Shown: positions 7,521 to 12,535 of the stretch, piece by piece | Layout of the letters: each line of letters opens with the position of its first letter | Numbering within the stretch: position 1 is the stretch's first letter | Source of the DNA: JACCVL01 sp038233135 | GTDB taxonomy: Bacteria; Actinomycetota; Actinomycetes; Propionibacteriales; Nocardioidaceae | Reading direction: 5' to 3' | Assembly (NCBI GenBank): GCA_038233135.1 | Contig: JBBSMN010000065.1 | Span: 1-13,754, forward strand | Length of the DNA: 13,754 nucleotides | Position numbers and translations under genes: made by a program | Notes under the pieces: generated by a model | Seen by the model: the letters and a program-made list of their open reading frames with translations, nothing else | What the model was told of the DNA's origin: nothing | Databases searched by the model: none

Positions 7521-7540
7521 GCGCCACGTAGACGTGGCGC
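7521..7540. promoter_or_regulatory. Perfect 9-base inverted repeat, candidate operator
   Basis: GCGCCACGT-AG-ACGTGGCGC has exact 9-base arms with only a 2-base centre, which suits a dimeric protein better than an RNA hairpin. A further GCGCCAC half-site copy lies at 7507-7513. It sits in the 145-base gap between the IclR gene and the selenium-binding-protein homologue, about 85 bases before the latter's start. It could also act as a stop signal for the IclR transcript. Confidence 0.45.
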
Positions 7541-7583
7541 AGCCCAGGAGGCGGGGCGGCGGTGGGGACTGACAGAGAGGGCG

Positions 7584-8330
7584 TCAGGGGGTGCCGGGCG
7601 CGAAGATCTCGCCTGCGGTGCGGTAGATGAGGTCGGCGGTCCACTGCACGTTGTCCGGTGCCGGGAACCGGTACGTGGGCCCATGTCCGTAGAGCGCGCC
7701 GAGCACGCGTCCGCTGGAGCCGTGGACAGCCGCCGCCACCGTCGAGATGCCCTCGGCGAACTCCTCGTGCGCCCAGCAGACCCCTTCGCGTCGCACCTGC
7801 GCGATGCGATCGCGGATCTGGTGCGGCTGCACGACGGTGTGCTCGGTATTGGCGTTCAACGGGTGCGCGAGGTAACGGTCCAGCTCTGACTCCCCCCACT
7901 GCGCCATCAGCACGACCCCCGGTGCACCCACGTGGGCGGGGAACAGGTCCCCGGAGTAGTTGCGCACCTGCACCGGGTGCGGCCCCTCGACCTGGCTGAC
8001 CACCTGGATTGCCGACCCACTGGGAATGGCGAACCCGGTGCCCTCGCCGAGCTGCAGGGACAACCACTCCAGACTCGGGTGTACGCGATCCACCAGCCGG
8101 GCGGTCGGGTCAGCCGGACCCACGAGCTCTTGCAGTCGCGGGCCGAGCCGGTACTCCACCCCGCCCTCGGCTCGTTCGACCGCGCCCAGCTGCTCGAGCG
8201 TGGAGAGAAGCCGCGCGACGGTCGACTTCGGCAGGTCCGCCTTGCCAGCGATCTCGGTGACGCCTCGAGGCTCGGACGAGACGGCGTCCAGGATCGTGAA
8301 CGCGCGCTCAATCGACTGGACGCTGGCCAT
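7584..8330 (-). CDS. IclR-family transcriptional regulator
   Basis: Regulator of 248 residues. A winged helix-turn-helix at about 4-65 (SIERAFTILDAVSSEPRGVT, then EIAGKADLPKSTVARLLSTL) is followed by an effector-binding domain (about 80-245) with typical segments AHVGAPGVVLMA (132-143), VRREGVCWAHEEFAEGISTVAA (179-200) and VLGALYGHGP (209-218). The start MASVQSIERAF is the standard IclR beginning. It is preceded by GGGAGGG only 2-3 bases before the ATG; a second copy of the same sequence lies 10 bases further upstream. The gene is divergent from the SoxB-like FAD oxidoreductase, which is the most likely target, and it lies upstream of the methanethiol oxidase homologue on the same strand. IclR proteins usually sense small organic acids or aromatic compounds. 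The effector here is unknown. Confidence 0.93.
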   Translation of the reverse strand: MASVQSIERAFTILDAVSSEPRGVTEIAGKADLPKSTVARLLSTLEQLGAVERAEGGVEYRLGPRLQELVGPADPTARLVDRVHPSLEWLSLQLGEGTGFAIPSGSAIQVVSQVEGPHPVQVRNYSGDLFPAHVGAPGVVLMAQWGESELDRYLAHPLNANTEHTVVQPHQIRDRIAQVRREGVCWAHEEFAEGISTVAAAVHGSSGRVLGALYGHGPTYRFPAPDNVQWTADLIYRTAGEIFAPGTP

Positions 8331-8332
8331 AA

Positions 8333-8350
8333 CCCTCCCTAACCCTCCCC
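8333..8350 (-). promoter_or_regulatory. G-quadruplex-type motif overlapping the IclR ribosome-binding site
   Basis: The minus strand reads GGGGAGGGTTAGGGAGGG, four runs of at least three Gs with loops of 1, 3 and 1 bases. The last two runs are the Shine-Dalgarno region of the IclR gene, whose ATG is at 8330. Folding in the mRNA could limit translation. This is predicted from the pattern only. Confidence 0.5.
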
Positions 8351-8450
8351 TAGCCCGTCCCCGGGTTTAAGTGACAGCATACGCTCGCACCACGATGCGG
8401 TACGCACTCCACGAAGTGGTTTACACGCTCTTAACGGCAGGGAGAGCCAG

Positions 8451-9782
8451 ATGTCACAGCCGATCCGACCAGACGTGGACGGGCCAGACGTGGACGCCGT
8501 CATCATCGGCGCGGGGGTCATCGGAGCGTCCATCGGCCTCGAGCTGTCCCGCCGTGGCTGGCGCACCCTCAACGTGGACGCGCTGCCCGCGGCCGGGTAC
8601 GGGTCCACCGGCAGCTCCAGCGCCATCGTGCGGTTCAGCTACTCGACGTTCGCCGGCGTGGCCATGGCCTGGGAGGGGATGCACTACTGGGCTGACTGGG
8701 CGGGTCACCTGGGTATCGAGGACGAGCGCGGGCTGGCCCGCTTCGTACAGGGCGGGATGGTGCTGCTCAAGGAGCCCGGCGGTCACCACGAGCGGTGCGT
8801 GCCGCTGTTCGAGGAGGTCGGCGTCCGGTACGAGGACTGGGATGCCGCCGAGCTGGCGCGCCAGCTGCCGACCTTCGACACCGGGTCGTACGGACCGCCG
8901 AAGACGGCGGACGACGATGCCTTCTGGGCCGATGCGGAAGGCCGGCTGAGGGGCGGCATCTGGACGCCCGACGCGGGCTACGTCAACGACCCCCAGCTGG
9001 CCACCCACAACGTCCAGCACGCCGCCGAGGCGTACGGTGCGCGCTTCTCGTTCCTCACCTCGGTAACGGCGGTCGAGCGCGACGCCGGCCGCGTCAGCGG
9101 GGTGCGCCTCTCGGACGGCTCCACGGTGACCGCACCGGTGGTGGTCAACGTCGCCGGCGCGCACTCCGGGGCGGTCAACACCCTGGCCGGTCTCGCGGGC
9201 ACCATGGCCATCGGCACCCGGCCGATGCGCCACGAGGTGCACCACGTACGGGCGCCGGCCAACGTGTCCGCGGACCGAACGACCCAGGTCGCCGACGGCG
9301 ACACCGGCATATACCTGCGGCCCGAGGTCGGTGGCAACCTGGTCATCGGCTCGCTGGATCCCGCGTGCGACGCGCAGGAGTGGGTCGATGACCCCGGCGA
9401 CTTCAACCCCGCCGTCACCGCCGACGGGTTCGAGCGCCAGGTGCTGCGCGCCGCGCGCCGCCTGCCCGACCTGGCCGTACCGAACCGGCCGAGCGGCATC
9501 GCCGCGCTCTACGACGTGGCCGACGACTGGATCCCGATCTACGACCGGACCGACCTCGACGGCTTCTACGTCGCCATCGGCACCTCGGGAAACCAGTTCA
9601 AGAACGCCCCGGTGGCCGGGCACTGCATGGCCGAGCTGATAGGCGCCGTCGAGCGCGGCCACGACCACGACGGCGACCCGCTGGTGGTCACCGGCCGCTA
9701 CACCGGGCTGCCCCTGGAGATGGGCACCTTCAGGCGCAACCGGCTGGTGAACGCCGACAGCTCGTTCTCGGTGAACGGCTAG
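8451..9782 (+). CDS. FAD-dependent amine oxidoreductase, DAO/SoxB-like
   Basis: Flavoprotein oxidoreductase of 443 residues in the D-amino-acid oxidase superfamily, which oxidises C-N bonds of amino acids and N-methyl amines. The dinucleotide fold begins at residue 16 (AVIIGAGVIGASIGLELSRRG), with Asp43 at the end of the second strand as the likely ribose-binding acid. The stretch AIVRFSY (58-64) resembles the IVRSNY of sarcosine oxidase beta subunits. The C-terminal GFYVAIGTSGNQFKNAP motif is the superfamily's flavin-contacting end. It lacks the C-terminal folate (GcvT-like) domain of dimethylglycine oxidase. ATG 8451 follows AGGGAGA by 5 bases. Divergent from an IclR gene and 123 bases before the corrinoid operon, it may oxidise a product of demethylation such as dimethylglycine or sarcosine. 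The substrate is inferred only from context. Confidence 0.88.
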   Translation: MSQPIRPDVDGPDVDAVIIGAGVIGASIGLELSRRGWRTLNVDALPAAGYGSTGSSSAIVRFSYSTFAGVAMAWEGMHYWADWAGHLGIEDERGLARFVQGGMVLLKEPGGHHERCVPLFEEVGVRYEDWDAAELARQLPTFDTGSYGPPKTADDDAFWADAEGRLRGGIWTPDAGYVNDPQLATHNVQHAAEAYGARFSFLTSVTAVERDAGRVSGVRLSDGSTVTAPVVVNVAGAHSGAVNTLAGLAGTMAIGTRPMRHEVHHVRAPANVSADRTTQVADGDTGIYLRPEVGGNLVIGSLDPACDAQEWVDDPGDFNPAVTADGFERQVLRAARRLPDLAVPNRPSGIAALYDVADDWIPIYDRTDLDGFYVAIGTSGNQFKNAPVAGHCMAELIGAVERGHDHDGDPLVVTGRYTGLPLEMGTFRRNRLVNADSSFSVNG

Positions 9783-9806
9783 GCGACACGCTCCGCGGCA
9801 CGATGT

Positions 9807-9836
9807 TCGACTTCCGGTTCGGGCCGTGCCTATACT
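9807..9836 (+). promoter_or_regulatory. Candidate promoter of the corrinoid operon
   Basis: TCGACT (9807-9812, four of six matches to the -35 consensus) and TATACT (9831-9836, five of six to -10) are 18 bases apart. They leave a leader of about 60 bases before the corrinoid gene. TTCCAC (9837-9842) and GTGGAA (9864-9869) form a widely spaced inverted pair just downstream. The pair could be operator halves or chance. Confidence 0.45.
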
Positions 9837-9905
9837 TTCCACTAGGCAGTACGGTTCCGCATCGTGGAACGCCGCTGCTCGACATCCGACAGCAAGGACC
9901 CGCCC

Positions 9906-10604
9906 ATGAGCGACGATGAACTGGACCTCTCCCAGCTCGCCGACGACGAGCTGACCCAACAGATGCACGAAGACCTGTATGACGGGCTGGCCGAGGAGAT
10001 CGTCGAGGGCACCCAGATCCTGCTCGCCCGCGGCTGGGGTCCGCAGCGCGTCCTCAACGAGGCGCTGGTCGAGGGCATGCGCGTCGTCGGCGTCGACTTC
10101 CGTGACGGCATCCTGTTCGTGCCCGAGGTGCTGCTGGCGGCCAACGCGATGAAGGGCGGCATGACGCTGCTCCGCCCGCTGCTCGCCGAGACCGGCGCGC
10201 GACAGATCGGCAAGGTCGTGATCGGCACCGTCAAGGGCGACATCCACGACATCGGCAAGAACCTGGTCGCGATGATGCTCGAGGGCGCCGGCTTCGAGGT
10301 CGTCGACATCGGCATCAACATCGACGTGCAGACCTACCTCGCCGCCCTCGAGGAGCACCAGCCGGACATCTTGGGGATGTCCGCCCTACTCACCACCACC
10401 ATGCCGTACATGAAGGTCGTCATCGACGAGCTGGCGGCCCGTGGCCTGCGGGATCGCTACATCGTCCTGGTGGGCGGGGCGCCACTGAACGAGGAGTTCG
10501 GGCAGGCGATCGGGGCGGACGCCTACTGCCGCGACGCCGCCGTCGCCGCCGAGACCGCGCAGACGCTGATCCGGGCACGCCGTGACCTCGCAGCCGCTGT
10601 CTGA
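9906..10604 (+). CDS. Corrinoid (B12)-binding methyl carrier protein, MtbC/MtgC-like
   Basis: Small cobalamin protein of 232 residues that carries a methyl group between a substrate methyltransferase and the folate methyltransferase. It has the standard two-part layout: a helical cap domain (about 18-95, with GMRVVGVDFRDGILFVPEVLLAANAMKGG) and a Rossmann B12 domain (about 100-225). The lower-axial-ligand motif D112-x-H114-x-x-G117 (GDIHDIGKN) is intact, followed by GMSALLTTTM (157-166) and VLVGGAPLNEEF (187-198), where the nucleotide tail would bind. I chose ATG 9906 because AAGGA lies 7 bases before it; an in-frame GTG at 9864 would add 14 residues unlike the family. The gene starts a tightly packed operon and overlaps the next gene by 23 bases. 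The methyl donor cannot be read from this protein. Confidence 0.95.
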   Translation: MSDDELDLSQLADDELTQQMHEDLYDGLAEEIVEGTQILLARGWGPQRVLNEALVEGMRVVGVDFRDGILFVPEVLLAANAMKGGMTLLRPLLAETGARQIGKVVIGTVKGDIHDIGKNLVAMMLEGAGFEVVDIGINIDVQTYLAALEEHQPDILGMSALLTTTMPYMKVVIDELAARGLRDRYIVLVGGAPLNEEFGQAIGADAYCRDAAVAAETAQTLIRARRDLAAAV

Positions 10605-11253
10605 GGGGCTGCACACCGGGCCGGGGGGCACCGGCCGGGTGCTCGTGCTGGCCTGCGGTGCGTTGGCCCGCGAGCTGGCGATCGTGTCCAAGCAGGCGGG
10701 CTTCGACCACCTCGACCTGGCCTATCTGCCGGCCGGGCTGCACAACACCCCCGGCAAGATCCCGGCGGCCGTCGAGGAGCGGCTGATCGCGGCGCGCGCA
10801 CACTACGACGAGATCTTCGTCGGCTACGGCGACTGCGGCACCGGCGGACAGCTGGATGCGGTGCTCGACCGCTACGGCGTGCAGCGCCTGCCCGGCTCGC
10901 ACTGCTACGAGTTCTTCACCGGGTCGGACGCGTTCGCCGAGCTGCACGACGCCGAGCCCACCACGTTCTACCTCACCGACTTCCTCGTCCGGCAGTTCGA
11001 CCGGCTGGTGTGGCGGGGGCTCGGCTTGGACCGCTGGCCGCAGCTGCTGGGCGACTACTTCGGCAACTACACCCGGCTGGTCTACCTGTCGCAGTTCCCC
11101 ACTCCGCGGCTGATCGCCGAGGCCGAGGAGGCCGCCTGCCGGCTCGGGCTGCGCTTCGAGCACCTGCCGGTGGGCACCGGCGACGTCGAACCCGTCTTGG
11201 TGCAGCTCGGCCGACGGCCGCTCTACGCGGTGCCGACGGCTGGCCCGTCGTGA
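10582..11253 (+). CDS. DUF1638 protein, uncharacterised, corrinoid-operon associated
   Basis: Protein of 223 residues with the DUF1638 signature; its function is unknown. Recognisable family segments are LACGALARE (23-31), LPAGLHNTPGKIP (49-61), FVGYGDCGTGGQLD (79-92), GSHCYEFFTG (105-114), FYLTDFLVRQFDRLV (129-143), GLGLDRWPQLLGDYFGNYTRLVYLSQ (146-171) and LGLRFEHLPVGTGDVEP (188-204). Cys25, His54, Cys85 and His107-Cys108 fall in the conserved segments and could bind a metal or a thiol-reactive cofactor. This is inference. The GTG start at 10582 lies inside the end of the corrinoid gene, and no good ribosome-binding site precedes it. A GTG at 10639, 10 bases after GGGGGG, is a real alternative that would remove 19 poorly conserved residues. 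DUF1638 genes recur beside corrinoid methyltransferase genes, so a role in that pathway is likely. Confidence 0.88.
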   Translation: MTSQPLSEGLHTGPGGTGRVLVLACGALARELAIVSKQAGFDHLDLAYLPAGLHNTPGKIPAAVEERLIAARAHYDEIFVGYGDCGTGGQLDAVLDRYGVQRLPGSHCYEFFTGSDAFAELHDAEPTTFYLTDFLVRQFDRLVWRGLGLDRWPQLLGDYFGNYTRLVYLSQFPTPRLIAEAEEAACRLGLRFEHLPVGTGDVEPVLVQLGRRPLYAVPTAGPS

Positions 11254-11612
11254 GCGTACGACGCAGGAGCGGCGGCCCCGCAGAACCCCAGCTGTCGGTC
11301 ATCTGGTGGGGCGACATCCCCACCCAGGTCGTCGCCAGCCACCACGCGGACACCGTCCGGGCCGAGTTGCACGCCCGCTTCAGCACGGCAGTGGACCGGG
11401 CCGCGATGCACGCCGGGCTCGCCGGCTCCGAGGACTACCTCGAGCAGTGGGACCGGCGGACGAAACCCTGCGGACCAGACCTGCAGACCGAGGTGGCTGC
11501 CGAGGTCGCCCGGCTCGAGAACGACTATCCGTCGTCGCGACTCAACGACATCGTCAAGGCCCAGCCGGCGTCGCGACCACCCGCACCTCCAGCTGAACAG
11601 GACACCGCGTGA
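11250..11612 (+). CDS. Small 'virulence factor' domain protein (PF13769 type), corrinoid-operon associated
   Basis: Protein of 120 residues, resembling the poorly characterised Virulence_fact family; despite that name nothing here suggests virulence. The conserved core starts at SVIWWGDIPTQVV (16-28), continues through AVDRAAMHAGLAGSEDYLEQW (47-67) and RRTKPCGPDLQTEVAAEVARLE (69-90), and ends in a Pro/Ala-rich tail. One cysteine (Cys74) is present. The GTG start at 11250 overlaps the stop of the DUF1638 gene as GTGA, and its own stop overlaps the start of the next gene the same way, so all three are coupled. The frame stays open upstream to 11010, but that part lies inside the DUF1638 gene and matches nothing. 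Its company suggests a helper role in corrinoid methyl transfer or activation, which is unproven. Confidence 0.82.
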   Translation: MSVRRRSGGPAEPQLSVIWWGDIPTQVVASHHADTVRAELHARFSTAVDRAAMHAGLAGSEDYLEQWDRRTKPCGPDLQTEVAAEVARLENDYPSSRLNDIVKAQPASRPPAPPAEQDTA

Positions 11613-12535
11613 CCCACACCGTCATCGGCTCGGCGACCCGTGAGGTCGTGCTCGGGTCGGACCGGCCGTTCGTCGTCATCGGCGAGCGCATCAACCCCAC
11701 CGGCCGCAAGCAGCTGGCGGCGGAGATGAAGGCCGGCGACTACAGCCGGGTGCGCGCCGACACCCTCGCGCAGGTTGAGGCCGGTGCTGCGGTGTTGGAC
11801 GTCAACGCCGGCATCCCGCTGGCCGACGAGCCGGCGATCTTAGCCGCGGCGATCCGGCAGGTGCAGTCGCTCACCGACGTGCCGCTGTCGATCGACTCGT
11901 CGATCGTCGCCGCGCTGGAGGCCGGGCTCGCCGCCTACGAAGGCAAGGCGCTGGTCAACTCGGTCACCGCCGAGGAGGAGCGGCTGGAGGTTGTGCTCCC
12001 GCTGGTCGCCAAGCATGGGGCGGCGGTGGTGGCGATCACCAACGACGAGAACGGCATCTCCGAGGACCCCGACGTACGGTTCGCGCTGGCCGAACGCATC
12101 GTGCACCGCGCCAGCGACCACGGCATCGGGATCGAGGACATCGTCGTCGACCCGCTGGTGATGCCGATCGGGGCCATCGGGCAGGCTGGTCGGCAGGTGC
12201 TGCGGCTCGTCGGTCGGCTGAGCAACGAGCTGGGTGTGAACACCACCTGCGGCGGATCCAACATCAGCTTTGGGCTGCCGCACCGGGCCGGCATCAACGC
12301 CGGCTTCCTGACGATGGCGATCGGCGCCGGCCTGACCTCGGCGATAACCAACCCGATGGAGGCCGAGATCCGCCAGGCGGTGATGGCCGCCGACGTCCTG
12401 ACCGGCAACGACCAACACTGTGCCGCCTGGATCAGGGCACACCGGGCAGTCGACGGCGCCGACGCAACTGCGGGCGCGACCAAGGGTCGCCGAGGCAGCC
12501 GGCGTCGGTCGGCTGCGGGTGCCCCTGGTGCCTGA
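11609..12535 (+). CDS. Methyltetrahydrofolate:corrinoid methyltransferase (MtgA/AcsE/MtrH-like pterin-binding)
   Basis: Cytoplasmic enzyme of 308 residues with a pterin-binding TIM barrel. It moves methyl groups between the corrinoid protein and tetrahydrofolate, here probably from methyl-cobalamin to folate in catabolism. Barrel-strand motifs follow in order: VIGERINPTGRK (23-34), AAVLDVNAGIP (60-70), PLSIDSS (92-98), ALVNSVTAEEER (114-125), VAITNDENGI (141-150), DIVVDPLVMPIG (177-188), TTCGGSNISFGLP (212-224) and GAGLTSAITNP (239-249). A basic tail (GRRGSRRR) ends the protein, as is common in relatives. The GTG start lies 6 bases after AGGA and overlaps the previous stop by four bases; the end overlaps the next gene by eight. 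A role in methionine synthesis is less likely, since no other MetH domains are present. Confidence 0.93.
   Translation: MTHTVIGSATREVVLGSDRPFVVIGERINPTGRKQLAAEMKAGDYSRVRADTLAQVEAGAAVLDVNAGIPLADEPAILAAAIRQVQSLTDVPLSIDSSIVAALEAGLAAYEGKALVNSVTAEEERLEVVLPLVAKHGAAVVAITNDENGISEDPDVRFALAERIVHRASDHGIGIEDIVVDPLVMPIGAIGQAGRQVLRLVGRLSNELGVNTTCGGSNISFGLPHRAGINAGFLTMAIGAGLTSAITNPMEAEIRQAVMAADVLTGNDQHCAAWIRAHRAVDGADATAGATKGRRGSRRRSAAGAPGA

Noticed and set aside
5192..7531. Very long plus-strand open frame (over 700 codons) across the LCP end and the whole selenium-binding-protein homologue
   Set aside because: Arg/Ala/Pro-rich shadow translation with no domain. The minus-strand gene over most of this region has strong family motifs. 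High GC makes stop codons rare in antisense frames.
7439..7684. N-terminal extension of the selenium-binding-protein homologue
   Set aside because: The frame is open to 7684 but runs into the IclR gene, across the palindrome, and shows no family similarity before the ATG at 7438.
8409..8419. Inverted repeat CCAC-GAA-GTGG in the gap between the IclR gene and the flavoprotein gene
   Set aside because: Only four bases per arm, so chance is likely at this GC content. It could be an IclR half-site pair, but I cannot support it.
9854..9870. GTTCC-N7-GGAAC hairpin in the corrinoid leader, considered as a cobalamin riboswitch piece
   Set aside because: The leader is only about 60 bases, with no B12-box-like sequence or multi-helix structure, so a riboswitch is not supported.
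8454..10358. Long minus-strand open frame (over 600 codons) opposite the flavoprotein and corrinoid genes
   Set aside because: It crosses two well-supported genes and an intergenic promoter region, is rich in Val/Asp/Gly/His/Arg without recognisable motifs, and is an antisense shadow.
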